A stretch of DNA of 64,000 nt from Sphingomonas sp. 35-24ZXX (lineage in GTDB: Bacteria > Pseudomonadota > Alphaproteobacteria > Sphingomonadales > Sphingomonadaceae), in NCBI RefSeq assembly GCF_000786215.1, contig NZ_JROG01000003.1, positions 496,001-560,000 on the forward strand, read 5' to 3'. The position numbers and the translations under genes are program-made. Position 1 is the first letter of the stretch. Each line of letters begins with the position of its first letter. Positions 26,179 through 38,468 of this stretch are shown here, piece after piece. Under the pieces are notes generated by a model that worked only from the letters and a program-made list of their open reading frames with translations, did no database searches and had not been told where the DNA came from.

Positions 26179-27504
26179 ATGGCTTCAGCTGGCGCGCTTT
26201 TGAACAAGAGGCGCTTTCTTCCCCTGTTCGTGACCCAGCTGCTCGGCGCGTTCAACGACAATCTCTACAAGAACGCCATGGTGCTGTTCGTCGTCTACAG
26301 CGTCTATAATGACGAGACCGCCGAAACCTGGTTCAGCGCGATCGCAACCGCGGTGTTCATCCTGCCGTTCTTCCTGCTTTCGGCGCTGGCCGGTCAGTTG
26401 GCGGACACGCGCGACAAGGCGGCGATCATCCGCATCGTCAAATTCTGCGAGATCATCATCATGCTGGTCGGCGGCACCGGGCTGTACATGGCCTGGGCCG
26501 GAACGGCGGTGCACACCATCGCCATACCGCTGATGATGCTGGCACTGTTCGCGATGGGCATCCATTCGACCTTCTTCGGCCCGATCAAGTACGCCATCCT
26601 GCCGCAGCATCTTCAGGATGACGAGGTGCTTGGTGGCACCGGGCTGGTCGAGGCGGGCACGTATATCGCCATTCTGCTGGGCACCATCCTGGCGGGCTGG
26701 ATCCCGGTGGAGATCGCCGGCATTGCCGTCGTGCTCACGGCAATCATCGGGTATTTCACCGGTCGGCAGGTCCCCCCTGCTCCGCCGATGACCGAACGCA
26801 CCAAGCTGGACTATAACTTCATCCGCGCCTCGATCGCGCTGATCAAGGCGACGATGAAGGTCAAGCGCGTGTTCCTGGCGATCATCGCGATCAGCTTTTT
26901 CTGGACCATCGGCGCGGTGCTGTTCATCCAGTTTCCGCCGCTGGCCAAGAACGTGCTGACCGCCAGCAAGGAGGTCGCCAGTCTGTTCCTGGTCGTGTTC
27001 TCGGTGGGCGTGGCGATTGGCTCTGTGGCGATCAATGCGCTGCTCAAGGGCACGGTATCGGCACGCTATTCGCCCGCATCGGTGATCGTGATGGGGCTGT
27101 TCGTGGTCGCCTTCTTCTTCGTGTGCCGCCAGTGGGTGCCCGATACCGGCGGGTCGCTGTTCACGGTGGGCGAATTCGTGCAGCATTCGATGGCGGTGCC
27201 GTTGCTGCTCTCGCTGCTCGGGATCGCGGTGGCAGGTGGCATGTTCGTGGTGCCGCTCTATGCGTTTTTGACCACCACGGTGCACAAGAGCGAGGCTGCC
27301 CGCACGATCGCTGCCAACAACATCGTGAATTCAGGTGCGATGGTCATCGGGTCGCTGATCGCGATCGGTCTGAGCCTCGCCGGGCTTGCGGTGATCTATC
27401 AGCTGCTGTTGAGCGCGGCGATGTGCGTGATTGCCGCATGGCTGGGTCATCTGCTGCACCAGGCCAGCCTGGAGCCGCATGCCGACCACGAATTCCGCAG
27501 CTGA
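26179..27504 (+). CDS. MFS transporter, LplT-like (lysophospholipid flippase type)
   Basis: A 441-residue membrane protein with about 12 helices. The opening RFLPLFVTQLLGAFNDNLYKNAM and the FFGPIKYAILPQHLQDDEVLGGTGLVEAGTYIAILLG stretch are typical of the LplT/Aas-linked transporter family that flips lysophospholipids across the inner membrane. In many bacteria this domain is fused to acyltransferase and acyl-ACP synthetase domains; here it stands alone. The ATG at 26179 follows GAGGAACTG; the earlier in-frame ATG gives a basic, unlikely tail. pgsA next door also deals with phospholipids, which fits. Confidence 0.82.
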   Translation: MASAGALLNKRRFLPLFVTQLLGAFNDNLYKNAMVLFVVYSVYNDETAETWFSAIATAVFILPFFLLSALAGQLADTRDKAAIIRIVKFCEIIIMLVGGTGLYMAWAGTAVHTIAIPLMMLALFAMGIHSTFFGPIKYAILPQHLQDDEVLGGTGLVEAGTYIAILLGTILAGWIPVEIAGIAVVLTAIIGYFTGRQVPPAPPMTERTKLDYNFIRASIALIKATMKVKRVFLAIIAISFFWTIGAVLFIQFPPLAKNVLTASKEVASLFLVVFSVGVAIGSVAINALLKGTVSARYSPASVIVMGLFVVAFFFVCRQWVPDTGGSLFTVGEFVQHSMAVPLLLSLLGIAVAGGMFVVPLYAFLTTTVHKSEAARTIAANNIVNSGAMVIGSLIAIGLSLAGLAVIYQLLLSAAMCVIAAWLGHLLHQASLEPHADHEFRS

Positions 27505-27510
27505 AGCGGT

Positions 27511-27858
27511 CTATTCGACAACCCTGACCAGCTTGCGTTCCAGCGGAGCCAGAACGCCCGAAAGCTCGTGCCCGCGCTTCAAGATGGCCCCGCCCTCGCC
27601 CACCAGCGCCCACTGCCCCTGTTTGCGGCGCAGCGCGGGTCGCTTTTCGATGCGATATTCGGGGCGCTCGGTTGCGCGGCGGAAGCATGAAAAGACCGCA
27701 GCATCGCGGCCCAGTTCCATCGCATAGTCGCGCCAGACGCCGGCAGCGACCGCGCGTCCATACAGATCCAGGATGCGGTTCAGTTCCTCGCGATCAAACG
27801 CGACCTGGCTGGGCGACCCGGGAACCGGAAAGAGCGAGACATTGCCGCCGGGGTTCAA
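27511..27858 (-). CDS. DUF2794 family protein
   Basis: A 115-residue protein of the alphaproteobacterial DUF2794 family, recognisable by VAFDREELNRILDLYGRAVAAGVWRDYAM, FSCFRRATERPEYRIEKRPALRRKQGQW and ILKRGHELSGVL. No function is established for the family. It lies 33 bases downstream of the serine acetyltransferase gene in the same direction and converges with the LplT-like gene. Confidence 0.8.
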   Translation of the reverse strand: MNPGGNVSLFPVPGSPSQVAFDREELNRILDLYGRAVAAGVWRDYAMELGRDAAVFSCFRRATERPEYRIEKRPALRRKQGQWALVGEGGAILKRGHELSGVLAPLERKLVRVVE

Positions 27859-27891
27859 GCGACAGCCTCATCATGCAGCACGCAGGCCATG

Positions 27892-28617
27892 TCAGGCAGC
27901 GGTTCCGCTGTCACGATCAGGCTCGGTCGATGCCGGACGCACCGCACGGCGTGCCTCGTCCCGCTCGTCGATCAGCTGGGAAATCCGCTCCTGCATCTGC
28001 CGGATCTCGCACTGCAGCAGTTCCAGCTTCTGCGTCGAGGGATCGAAGGTCTGGCTGCACGGGGTGCCATATTGCACGAAGCCGCGCTGCTTTTCGGCGG
28101 CATCGACCGGAGTGGGGCGCGCCGGGATTCCGACCATCACCGAACCAGGCGCGACATCGCGCGTGACAACGGCATTCGCGCCGATGCGCGCACCCTTGCC
28201 CACCGTCAACGGGCCCAAGATCGCAGCACCCAGGCTGATGATCACGTCATCCTCGATCGTCGGGTGGCGTTTGCCGCTGACACCATCGGTGGGATTGCGT
28301 CCGCCCAGCGTCGCGCCCTGGTAGATGGTGACATTGTCGCCGATCACCGTGGTTTCACCGATGACGACAAAGCCATGGTCGACAAAGAAGAAACGGCCGA
28401 TTTCCGCACCGGGATGAATGTCGATCGCGGTCAGGAACCGCGACACATGATTGACGAAGCGAGCCAGGAAATACAGCTCGCCCTTGAACAGCCAGTGGGC
28501 CACCCGATGGAGGCCCAGCGCCAGAACGCCGGGGTAGAGCAGGATTTCCCACCGGGAGCGCGGCGCGGGGTCGCGCGCGCGGATGGAATCCAGGTACTCG
28601 CTCAGTGCGCTGAACAT
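27892..28617 (-). CDS. cysE: Serine O-acetyltransferase
   Basis: Acetylates serine for cysteine synthesis. A short N-terminal helical part is followed by left-handed beta-helix hexapeptide repeats (IDIHPGAEIGRFFFVDHGFVVIGETTVIGDNVTIYQG, then IGANAVVTRDVAPGSVMVGIPAR), with the catalytic His in VDHGFVV. It is the short form (241 residues, EpsC/NifP-like), with a reduced N-terminal domain compared with E. coli CysE. The last 60 residues contain a predicted coiled coil (LELLQCEIRQMQERISQLIDE). Confidence 0.9.
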   Translation of the reverse strand: MFSALSEYLDSIRARDPAPRSRWEILLYPGVLALGLHRVAHWLFKGELYFLARFVNHVSRFLTAIDIHPGAEIGRFFFVDHGFVVIGETTVIGDNVTIYQGATLGGRNPTDGVSGKRHPTIEDDVIISLGAAILGPLTVGKGARIGANAVVTRDVAPGSVMVGIPARPTPVDAAEKQRGFVQYGTPCSQTFDPSTQKLELLQCEIRQMQERISQLIDERDEARRAVRPASTEPDRDSGTAA

Positions 28618-28686
28618 GGCGCCATCCTTTGATCGTCGATTTGCGCCCTAAATAGAGGTTGCTGCCCGATTTTACCAGAGCCCCGC

Positions 28687-30174
28687 TCAGATTGCCCGTG
28701 CGCGCAGCCCCAGATATTGCGCCAACCGGCGCAGCCGGCGCTCGACAACTTCTCCATAGAGCGGCTTGTCGGCGGCATTCAGCCGGAGTTCGAGCATGTC
28801 GCCATTGCGCGTCAAGGATGTTCGGCGCAGGACATCGTGCGTGCCGGCCCCCAGCCTCTGCGCCAGCCGCATCGCCAGCCCCCATCCGATCGCGCGCTCC
28901 AGCATGGCATCGGGTGCAACGTGCTGATCGAGCGGGAATGGCCGCGGACCACCGCCGAAATTTGTATACAGCGCCTGGCCGATCATCGAACGGCCGATCA
29001 CCTCGATCCCCACCCAGTTGCCGTGCAGCGCGATCTCCAGCCCGCGTTCGGCGCGGAAATCGGGGCTGGCCTGCCACGCCACATCCGACAGATGGCACGC
29101 TGCCATCAGCCAGCGCTGCCAGTGCGGCGGATCATCGGGGAACAGCGGCGCAATCCATTCGAACAGCGGCTGCGATGCCTCGGCAAAGCGCGATTGCAGC
29201 TGCCCGAACCGCTCGGTCGCGACCAGCAACGGGTCGCGCTGGCGAACCTCTTCGTCCATCCGCGCATAGAGCAGGCCCTCGCGCAGGCCAAAGGACGACA
29301 CCACGAACTCGCTGGGATCGAGATAGCTCTGCATCAGCCGCAGCAACAGGATCGCATCGGGCAATGTCTCGATGCGCGAAGGGGCAAGGCCCGTCGCCCG
29401 GCGCACCGCGTCCCGGTCCATCGCGCGGAACCCCGCAAGGACCTCGTCGGAGCGCGCAACATCGATCCGATACTGATGCAGCACGCGCAAAGGATAGGCG
29501 GTGAGGTGCATGTCGAGCCGGGCAAACGCGCGCCAGGACCCCCCGACCAGATAGAAGGGCTTGCCCCGGTGCTGGCCGAGCCAGGGATAGGCCTCGACCA
29601 TCGTCTTGAGCTTGCGGCCAAGCGCCGACGCATCGTCACGCCGGATGGCGGCAGCCCGCAGCACGCCGAGTGGCAAGGTAGCGGTTTCGAGCACCTGCCC
29701 ATCGGCAATCCGCGCCAGATCGAGGCTGCCGCCCCCGAGATCGCCCACGATCCCATCGGCGTCGGGAATGGCCGAGAGAACACCCATGCCGGCGGTCCGC
29801 GCCTCGTCCTCACCCGACAGGATCGTGATCTCCAGGCCGAGCGCAGCGACCCGGCGGGTGAATTCATCGCCGTTGCTGGCATCGCGCACCGCCGCTGTGG
29901 CGACGCACACCGTCTCGTCAACATCCATTTCGCGCGCGACGATGCGGAAGCGCTCCAGCGCCTGGATCGCCCGGGTCATCGCTGCCTCGTCGATCGCTCC
30001 GGTTTCGGCCAGCGAGCGGCCCAGCCCCGCCATCACCTTCTCATTGAAGATCAGCGCGGGATTGCGCCGCGGGCCGGAAAAGACGACCAAACGCACCGAA
30101 TTGGACCCGATATCGACGATCGCGGTGCGATACAGGTGAACCGGCTGGTTCTGCTTGCGAATGAAAAAATTCAT
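28687..30174 (-). CDS. ppx: Exopolyphosphatase, Ppx/GppA family
   Basis: Releases phosphate from polyphosphate chain ends, or hydrolyses pppGpp in GppA-like members. It has the actin-like ATPase-fold motifs AIVDIGSNSVRLVVFSG, ATAAVRDASNGDEF, ILSGEDEARTAGMGVLS and GIVGDLGGGSLDLARI, and a C-terminal helical domain. The ATG at 30174 is chosen with GGGTGA upstream; the product is 495 residues. It follows ppk1 with a 12-base gap, the classical ppk-ppx order, so making and breaking polyphosphate share a transcript. Confidence 0.93.
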   Translation of the reverse strand: MNFFIRKQNQPVHLYRTAIVDIGSNSVRLVVFSGPRRNPALIFNEKVMAGLGRSLAETGAIDEAAMTRAIQALERFRIVAREMDVDETVCVATAAVRDASNGDEFTRRVAALGLEITILSGEDEARTAGMGVLSAIPDADGIVGDLGGGSLDLARIADGQVLETATLPLGVLRAAAIRRDDASALGRKLKTMVEAYPWLGQHRGKPFYLVGGSWRAFARLDMHLTAYPLRVLHQYRIDVARSDEVLAGFRAMDRDAVRRATGLAPSRIETLPDAILLLRLMQSYLDPSEFVVSSFGLREGLLYARMDEEVRQRDPLLVATERFGQLQSRFAEASQPLFEWIAPLFPDDPPHWQRWLMAACHLSDVAWQASPDFRAERGLEIALHGNWVGIEVIGRSMIGQALYTNFGGGPRPFPLDQHVAPDAMLERAIGWGLAMRLAQRLGAGTHDVLRRTSLTRNGDMLELRLNAADKPLYGEVVERRLRRLAQYLGLRARAI

Positions 30175-30186
30175 GGTCACCCGCAA

Positions 30187-32332
<2,146 letters not shown>

Positions 32333-32352
<20 letters not shown>

Positions 32353-32953
32353 CAGTTCCTGCCAATTTCGCCAGTGCCTCGCGCACCAGTCTTTGGCCGA
32401 TCGGACGCTGCATTGCCAGTGCCATCTCGTCGATCGTGCGCGCGAGCGCGGCAATGGCGGGATAGGAGCGCTCCATCCTGACAGCCGCATAAGCCGCCAG
32501 TGCATCGGGAAACGCAAGCCCCGCCCGCGCCAGCAGCTTCTGCAACAGCAGCGCTGCCATCTCCTCGTCGGGGGGCGGTATCTTGACCAGCAAGGATGCG
32601 CCGAGCCGCGACAGCAGATCGGGCAACTTTATGCCCCATTGCGCAGGCGGGGATGCTGCGGCGAACAGCACCGGCGCGCCTTGGGTCTGCGCACGATTCC
32701 AGGCGTGGAACAGCGTCTCGTCGCTCTCGCCATCGGCATTGTCGATAAAGCAGCCGCCCGATCCGGTGACGAATGCACGGCCGATCGTGGTCTTGCCCGA
32801 CCCGGTTGGACCGATGAGCACGGCAGCGCCGAAGGGCAAACGGGTCCAGTCGAACAACCGATCGATCACCGCGCGGTTGCAGTCGGTGACCAGAAACGCG
32901 CTGTCAGCCTCCGGTCCGGCTGCCGCAAAGGGCAAGGCGAACTGGCGTGTCAT
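32333..32953 (-). CDS. hdaA: DnaA-related regulatory inactivator HdaA
   Basis: A 206-residue DnaA-like AAA+ protein that, with the sliding clamp, stimulates ATP hydrolysis by DnaA and prevents over-initiation. The N-terminal MTRQFALPF contains the clamp-binding motif QFALPF. Walker A is GPTGSGKTT. The DNA-binding domain of DnaA is absent, as expected. The start at 32953 fits the motif position. It lies between the DUF2066-like gene (7-base gap) and ppk1 (20-base overlap). Confidence 0.88.
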
Positions 32954-32960
32954 CTGACCG

Positions 32961-34229
32961 TTATCCCCCGCCGCCCGGCGCGGCCGCGGCCGCCGCGGGC
33001 CGCGAAATCCGCAGCACGCCTGCACCCTGCTGCACCCGGTATCCACGCGCTTCCAGCGCGCCACGCAACGCGTCGATATCGATCAGCGCATTGACCTGCA
33101 TCACCGACGTGCCCCCTAGCGCAAGGCTGGCGGTGCTGGCCGACTGAACTCCGGGAATGCTGCGCAGCAGCCGTTCGCCAGCCTGGACAGCGCCGACATC
33201 GGGGGTTTCGAACTGGATCGAGATGATCTGCGGACCGGTGGTCAGGCCGCCGGACTCGACCGGAACGTCCTCCGCCAGGGTTTCGTCGAGCAGTTCCTCG
33301 ACGATCTCGACCGGCTTTTCAATGATCAGCGACGAATCGGGCCGCAGTTCACCCGAACGCACTGCGCCGGCATAGATCCGGTCGAGCCGCGTGATCGCCT
33401 GGTCCAGCATCGCCGGCAGGCCGTCACTGTCGCGCGCCCGCAGGGTGAAGGATCCGAGCAAGCGGCTGTCCGGCCCGAACCGCGCCGCAAAGCGCCCGGT
33501 GATCGGGCCGCCGGGATATTGCCGCTCGATATGCGCAACTGGCACGACCACATCGGCCGCGCCGAACTGATCGAGGATCAGCCGCCACCAGGTGCGGCTG
33601 CGCCGACCCGATTGCGCCGCATTGACCAGCAGCGAATCCGCGCCCGATCCGTGCGGACGAATGTAATCGACGATGCTCTCGGAGGTGCGATAACGCGCCC
33701 AGGCCGCCTGCCACGGCGTGCGGTTCTCGAATGTCTGCGCAGAGCCGCCGCTAACATAAATGGGAACTACCAGCATCGGCGCCGAGCGCAGCACCGCGCC
33801 GCTGACTCCCAGCAGCTCGCCGGCGCGCGCGCGATCGAACAGCACGCCCAGCTTGCCGATATAGCGGCGCGGGCCGATCTGTTCGTTCTCGACAACGATC
33901 GCCGATACGATGCCATCCAGCGCCGAATCGCTGAGCTTGGGTGCGGCGCCAGACCGGTTCATCTGCGACCACAATTTCTGCCAGCCCTTGCGCTGCGCCT
34001 CGCGCCAGGCGTTCGAGCGCGCGTCCTGTGCGTTCTTGCCGGACGCGTCGACCGCAATGCCGCTGACCTCGAAATCGCCGCCGCTGGCGATCGGCGGGAT
34101 ACCGCGATCCCCCTCGATCTGGGCATAGAGCACCGCTCCCAGTGCCAGCAGGATGGGCAGCAGGGCGATGGCGATCCATGCACGCTTCGACAAGCGCACA
34201 GGAGCAGACAGAGGGAGGCTGGTGGTCAA
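32961..34229 (-). CDS. Membrane-anchored DUF2066-like protein
   Basis: A 422-residue protein with one N-terminal membrane anchor (AWIAIALLPILLALGAVLYA) and a large periplasmic part. FEVSGIAVDASGKNAQDARSNAWREAQRKGWQKLW and the RYIGKLGVLFDRARAGELLG segment match the DUF2066 family. The C-terminal 90 residues resemble a small ferredoxin-like fold (SIQFETPDVGAVQAGERLLRSIPGV), and the tail is Ala/Gly-rich. It opens the leftward operon to hdaA-ppk1-ppx and diverges from purM. Function is unknown. Confidence 0.65.
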   Translation of the reverse strand: MTTSLPLSAPVRLSKRAWIAIALLPILLALGAVLYAQIEGDRGIPPIASGGDFEVSGIAVDASGKNAQDARSNAWREAQRKGWQKLWSQMNRSGAAPKLSDSALDGIVSAIVVENEQIGPRRYIGKLGVLFDRARAGELLGVSGAVLRSAPMLVVPIYVSGGSAQTFENRTPWQAAWARYRTSESIVDYIRPHGSGADSLLVNAAQSGRRSRTWWRLILDQFGAADVVVPVAHIERQYPGGPITGRFAARFGPDSRLLGSFTLRARDSDGLPAMLDQAITRLDRIYAGAVRSGELRPDSSLIIEKPVEIVEELLDETLAEDVPVESGGLTTGPQIISIQFETPDVGAVQAGERLLRSIPGVQSASTASLALGGTSVMQVNALIDIDALRGALEARGYRVQQGAGVLRISRPAAAAAAPGGGG

Positions 34230-34357
34230 GATACCCTAGCTTTTTTACCCAAGCGAAACATCATCCCCCGGCGTGATCGTCGCTGGCGGCATTCTCGCGG
34301 CCCTTTTGGCGACAATGGCGTGGAAATCCAAGCGAGAAGTCGCTAACCGCTCAGACC

Positions 34358-35488
34358 ATGACTGACAAGACCGGCGACACGCCCAATCCCCCCTCTTCTG
34401 GCCCGGCATCCTATAGCTATGCTCAGGCCGGTGTTTCGATCGCCGCGGGCAATGCGCTGGTCAAGGCCATCGGCCCGCTGGCCAAGGCGACCGCCCGCCC
34501 CGGTGCCAATGCCGAGCTCGGGGGCTTTGGTGGCTTTTTCGATCTGAAGGCCGCAGGGTTCAAGGACCCGCTGCTGGTCGCGGCCAATGACGGCGTGGGC
34601 ACCAAGGTCAAGCTGGCGATCGATCACGACCGGCATGATGCAATCGGCATCGATCTGGTCGCCATGTGCGTCAACGATCTGATCGTTCAGGGCGCGGAAC
34701 CCTTGTTCTTCCTCGATTATTTCGCCACCGGCAGGCTGGATACCGGGATTGCAGAGCGCGTTGTCGCGGGCATCGCCGACGGCTGCAAGCTCGCTGGCTG
34801 CGCCTTGATCGGCGGCGAGACCGCCGAAATGCCGGGCATGTATGCCGATGGCGATTATGACCTTGCGGGCTTTTGCGTCGGCGCGGTCGAGCGCGACGAG
34901 GTACTGACTGGCGACCGGGTCAAGCCGGGCAACGTCCTGCTCGGGCTCGCCTCGTCGGGGGTGCACTCGAACGGCTATTCGCTGGTGCGGCGTCTCGCCG
35001 CCGACAAGGGCTGGAAGATGAACCGCCCTGCCCTGTTCGACCAAGACATTCTGCTGATCGACGCCTTGATCGCACCGACAAGAATTTACGTTGCTTCGCT
35101 GCTGCCGGTGATCAAATCAGGCCGCATCGCCGCGATGGCGCATATCACCGGGGGCGGATTGCTCGAGAACATCCCGCGCGTGCTGCCCGCTGGCGCGCAT
35201 GCGCATGTCGATGCCGATGCCTGGGTCCAGCCGCGGTTGATGGCATTCCTGCAGGCGCAGGGGCATATCGAACCCGAGGAAATGGCACGGACCTTCAACT
35301 GCGGGATCGGCATGGTACTGGTCGTCGATGAAGCCGATGTCGCCAGCGTGACCGCCGATCTCGAAGCTGCGGGCGAAACCGTCCACCGCATCGGTCGCAT
35401 CGAGCCGGGCGACAGGGGCTGCACGGTCAGCGGATCGATCGAGACCTGGAGCGCCAAGGCGGCGTGGAGCGCGACCCATGCGGGGTAA
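34358..35488 (+). CDS. purM: Phosphoribosylformylglycinamidine cyclo-ligase
   Basis: Makes aminoimidazole ribonucleotide in purine synthesis. It shows [16 protein letters not shown], the [14 protein letters not shown] loop, [38 protein letters not shown] and [13 protein letters not shown]. The product is 376 residues, normal. It overlaps purN by 11 bases, the usual purMN arrangement. Confidence 0.96.
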   Translation: MTDKTGDTPNPPSSGPASYSYAQAGVSIAAGNALVKAIGPLAKATARPGANAELGGFGGFFDLKAAGFKDPLLVAANDGVGTKVKLAIDHDRHDAIGIDLVAMCVNDLIVQGAEPLFFLDYFATGRLDTGIAERVVAGIADGCKLAGCALIGGETAEMPGMYADGDYDLAGFCVGAVERDEVLTGDRVKPGNVLLGLASSGVHSNGYSLVRRLAADKGWKMNRPALFDQDILLIDALIAPTRIYVASLLPVIKSGRIAAMAHITGGGLLENIPRVLPAGAHAHVDADAWVQPRLMAFLQAQGHIEPEEMARTFNCGIGMVLVVDEADVASVTADLEAAGETVHRIGRIEPGDRGCTVSGSIETWSAKAAWSATHAG

Positions 35489-36443
35489 GGCCCGTGTCGC
35501 CATTCTGATCTCGGGCGGCGGCACCAACATGGCCGCCCTGCTTTACGCCTCGCGCGCGCCGTCCTGCCCTTATGACGTGGTGCTGGTCGCATCGAACAAT
35601 CCCGACGCCGGTGGACTCAAGCTCGCCGAAGCCGAAGGCGTGCCGACCTTCGCGCTGTCGCACAAGGGCATGACGCGCGAAGCCCATGATACAGCGATGG
35701 ACAAAGCCATCCGCGCGAGCGGCGCGGATCATGTCGCACTCGCGGGCTACATGCGCATTCTGACCCCCGGCTTCGTGCGCAGCTGGGAAGGTCGGATGCT
35801 CAACATTCACCCCTCGCTGCTGCCCAAGTACAAGGGTCTGCACACCCACCAGCGCGCGCTCGATGCGGGCGACGGCGTCGGTGGATGCAGCGTGCACCTG
35901 GTAACGGCGGAGCTCGATGATGGCCCGGTGCTGGGACAGACCAAGGTCGCGATCCTGCCGGGCGATACCGCAGACACGCTGGCCGCCCGGGTGCTGATCG
36001 CCGAACATCAGCTCTATGGCCGCACGCTCGCCGAGTATGTCGCGCGCGAGTCCGATCCCGACTGGATCGTGGCCAGGGTCGGCGACCTGGCGCTCGCGCT
36101 GCCCGAGACCGATTCCCGCCCCTCGCATGGCGCGCCGGGCTGGCGCGTTGGCGGCGAGAAGACCGGCAAGTATTTCGCCTATGTCTCGATCCATCATCAT
36201 GGCGAGGAAGCGATTGCCCTGCTGGTCAAGACCAGCGGCGCCGACGAACAGGCCGCGCTCGTCGAGCAGGATCCGGAGCTTTACTACCTGCCCAAGTTCT
36301 ACGCCCCGTCAGGCTGGATCGCGATCCGGCTCGATACCGGGCGCACCGACTGGGACCATATCGCCGACTGGCTGAGCCGCAGCTGGCGCAGCGTGGCCCC
36401 CAGGCGGCTCACCCGGATGATGGACATCGCAGCCGAATTCTAA
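35478..36443 (+). CDS. purN: Glycinamide ribonucleotide formyltransferase fused to an MmcQ/YjbR domain
   Basis: Residues 1-190 are PurN, which formylates GAR with 10-formyl-THF: [26 protein letters not shown], and the catalytic Asn109 and His111 in [16 protein letters not shown], and Asp147 in [10 protein letters not shown]. Residues about 195-312 are a second domain, [28 protein letters not shown]...[20 protein letters not shown], matching the MmcQ/YjbR (CyaY-like fold) family. No stop or frameshift separates them. Whether the extra domain binds nucleotides, DNA or PurM is unknown. The stop overlaps the convergent GFA gene by 4 bases. Confidence 0.88.
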   Translation: MRGKARVAILISGGGTNMAALLYASRAPSCPYDVVLVASNNPDAGGLKLAEAEGVPTFALSHKGMTREAHDTAMDKAIRASGADHVALAGYMRILTPGFVRSWEGRMLNIHPSLLPKYKGLHTHQRALDAGDGVGGCSVHLVTAELDDGPVLGQTKVAILPGDTADTLAARVLIAEHQLYGRTLAEYVARESDPDWIVARVGDLALALPETDSRPSHGAPGWRVGGEKTGKYFAYVSIHHHGEEAIALLVKTSGADEQAALVEQDPELYYLPKFYAPSGWIAIRLDTGRTDWDHIADWLSRSWRSVAPRRLTRMMDIAAEF

Positions 36444-36898
36444 CCTCTGCCAAACCAGCTGCACACACGGCGCACCAAGAGCTTGGGCAGCCATTCAAGC
36501 GCCATTGATGTGCTAGTGCGCCTGTCATCGACGCCCTCAAATCGATAATGGCGCGGCTGGCTGTCGACAAATATTTCCCTGGCGACGTACTGAGCGTCAT
36601 CTGAGAAAAGGCCCGCAGATACAGCAAGCTCTGGACCGCCAATTGGTCTATGGAAAATATGGCTTCCGCACGTCCGGCAAAATCCGCGCTCAGCAAAGCC
36701 CGAAGAGCGGAAGATGGCGAGGTCATCGCCTTCAATTACGGCTTCTGGAACCTGCAATGCCATCCATGGACCGCTGGTCCAAGCCCGGCACAGTCGGCAG
36801 TGGCATACGCCGACATCATGCACGGGGCTTGGCAATGCAACCCGGACGCCGCCGCAAAGGCAGCGTCCGGTAGTAACCTGGCTGGATTCAGCCAACAA
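36440..36898 (-). CDS. GFA family protein (CENP-V/GFA zinc fold)
   Basis: A zinc-binding protein of the glutathione-dependent formaldehyde-activating family. Cysteine pairs are visible in [18 protein letters not shown] and [10 protein letters not shown]. The frame has no ATG before the domain; a TTG at 36898 (or 36895), which overlaps the ndk stop by 11 bases with GGAAGAG upstream, gives about 152 residues starting at the domain. Most members of this family are not proven to act on formaldehyde. It probably shares the ndk transcript. Confidence 0.72.
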   Translation of the reverse strand: MLAESSQVTTGRCLCGGVRVALPSPVHDVGVCHCRLCRAWTSGPWMALQVPEAVIEGDDLAIFRSSGFAERGFCRTCGSHIFHRPIGGPELAVSAGLFSDDAQYVAREIFVDSQPRHYRFEGVDDRRTSTSMALEWLPKLLVRRVCSWFGRG

Positions 36899-37310
36899 TC
36901 TCTTCCGGCTTGAAGAAGTACGCGATTTCGATCGCAGCGTTCTCGTCGCTGTCCGAACCGTGCACGGTGTTGGCTTCGATGCTCTCGGCCAGTTCCTTGC
37001 GGATGGTGCCGGGCTCGGCATTGGCGGGGTTGGTGGCGCCCATGATGTCGCGGTTGCGCTGCATGGCGTCTTCGCCTTCCAGCACCTGCACGACGACGGG
37101 GCCGGAGATCATGAAGTCGACCAGTTCGCCGAAGAAGGGACGCTCGCGGTGCACGGCGTAGAAGCCTTCGGCCTGTTCGCGGGTCATGTGGATGCGCTTG
37201 GATGCGACGACGCGCAGGCCGGCGTCTTCCAGCATCTTGGTGACCGCGCCGGTCAGGTTGCGACGGGTCGCGTCGGGCTTGATGATCGAAAAGGTCCGGG
37301 TGACGGCCAT
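36888..37310 (-). CDS. ndk: Nucleoside diphosphate kinase
   Basis: Balances NTP pools. It has [31 protein letters not shown] and the phosphorylated His in [14 protein letters not shown]. The product is 140 residues, normal. The ATG at 37310 follows AGGAGC; the longer frame upstream is not used. Confidence 0.97.
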   Translation of the reverse strand: MAVTRTFSIIKPDATRRNLTGAVTKMLEDAGLRVVASKRIHMTREQAEGFYAVHRERPFFGELVDFMISGPVVVQVLEGEDAMQRNRDIMGATNPANAEPGTIRKELAESIEANTVHGSDSDENAAIEIAYFFKPEEIVG

Positions 37311-37431
37311 GGGATGCTCCTGAGGTTTGACAATTGCTGCGCGCACGAACGGCACGCTTCGCCGCCGCCCCTAGACGGACCGATTGTGCGCTGCAAGAAA
37401 AACCGAATCAGTGGCGCGTTGGCCGTGCTTT

Positions 37432-37920
37432 TCAGCCCGTACCCGCGATGAGCGTGATCGACGAGCCGGCATCGGCGGGGGCGACCTGCAGCGTGAACGA
37501 TCCGCCGTCCTTGGTTCCGGCGATGGCGCGCATATCCTGCGTCGTGATCTCGCTTTCGACCTTGAAGCCCTTGGCTTCGACCGATTTGCGATACCAGGCC
37601 ACGACGACATCCGGATTGGCGCTGGTTTCCATGACGACCATGCCGCCGGTCTTGCCATCGGAATTGCTCGTCATCGTGGAGACGACCTTGGCGCCGGGAT
37701 AGACCGCAAGGTCCAGCGGAAGCTTGCCGCCGGTCTCGCCATTGTTGATGTTGACGGTGGCGGAACCATCGGCACTCTTGATCTCGATCTCGGAGGCTTC
37801 GCCGTCGCCCTTGCGGGTCACATTGACCTCATTGCCCTCGGTATCGCTGTAGACGGTCTTTTCACCACCACAGCCCACCAGGGCGAGGGTCGCGGTTGCA
37901 GCCATCAGGAATGCGCGCAT
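37432..37920 (-). CDS. Predicted lipoprotein of unknown function
   Basis: A 162-residue protein with the start MRAFLMAATATLALVGCGG, a clear signal and lipobox (LALVGC), so it is lipidated. The mature part contains a Gly/Asn/Asp-rich segment (KSADGSATVNINNGETGGK) and then a domain with PLDLAVYPGAKVVSTMTSN, MVVMETSANPDVVVAWYRKSVEAKGFKVE. That second part is seen in many alphaproteobacterial lipoproteins without known function. It is 35 bases downstream of holC on the same strand. Confidence 0.75.
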   Translation of the reverse strand: MRAFLMAATATLALVGCGGEKTVYSDTEGNEVNVTRKGDGEASEIEIKSADGSATVNINNGETGGKLPLDLAVYPGAKVVSTMTSNSDGKTGGMVVMETSANPDVVVAWYRKSVEAKGFKVESEITTQDMRAIAGTKDGGSFTLQVAPADAGSSITLIAGTG

Positions 37921-37955
37921 AGTCCAATGCTCCCAAATTGGGTCGGTGCGACCCG

Positions 37956-38429
37956 TCACTGCGACCCGGTGGCGCCATCCTGCCGCTTGCTGGCCGCCTG
38001 TTCAACCCATTTGCCGCCGTCCTGCTTCCAGTAGTGCCGGTCCAGCCCCTCGCGCTCGCCCAGCGATACCCAGGCCTTGCGCGCCTCGCCGATCGTGGCC
38101 TCGCCAAAGAGCAGGAAAATCCGGGTAAATTGGAGGGCATCGTCGCGCCACAGGCCGTCGGCCAGGGCAATGAAGCGCGCGCCGTTGACCGGATCCACCC
38201 GGTCGGCCAGCAGCAGCGGCTGGACCTGGGGATTGGGCGCATCGCGTTCGCCATGTGCCAGAAAGCTCTCCGGGCTGTGCGTCCACAAGGCGTGGCTCAA
38301 TGCCGCGCGGTGGTCCGGGTCGGCGGACACAATCAGCATCCGCTCCCCCAGCCCCAATGTCCGCGTCGCCAGCACCGGCAACACCCGCTCGACCGGGTCG
38401 CGGGTCAGGTGATAGAAATCGACCTGCAT
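37956..38429 (-). CDS. holC: DNA polymerase III subunit chi
   Basis: Links the clamp loader to single-strand binding protein. MQVDFYHLTRDPVERVLPVL, LWTHSPESFLAHG, LLLADRVDPVNGARFIALAD and WKQDGGKW are family marks. The start is the ATG at 38429 with GGGGAGGGG upstream. The product is 157 residues. It lies 39 bases downstream of pepA, a conserved neighbourhood. Confidence 0.9.
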   Translation of the reverse strand: MQVDFYHLTRDPVERVLPVLATRTLGLGERMLIVSADPDHRAALSHALWTHSPESFLAHGERDAPNPQVQPLLLADRVDPVNGARFIALADGLWRDDALQFTRIFLLFGEATIGEARKAWVSLGEREGLDRHYWKQDGGKWVEQAASKRQDGATGSQ

Positions 38430-38468
38430 CACGCCCCTCCCCTGTCTGCGGATGGTTCAGACTTCAGA

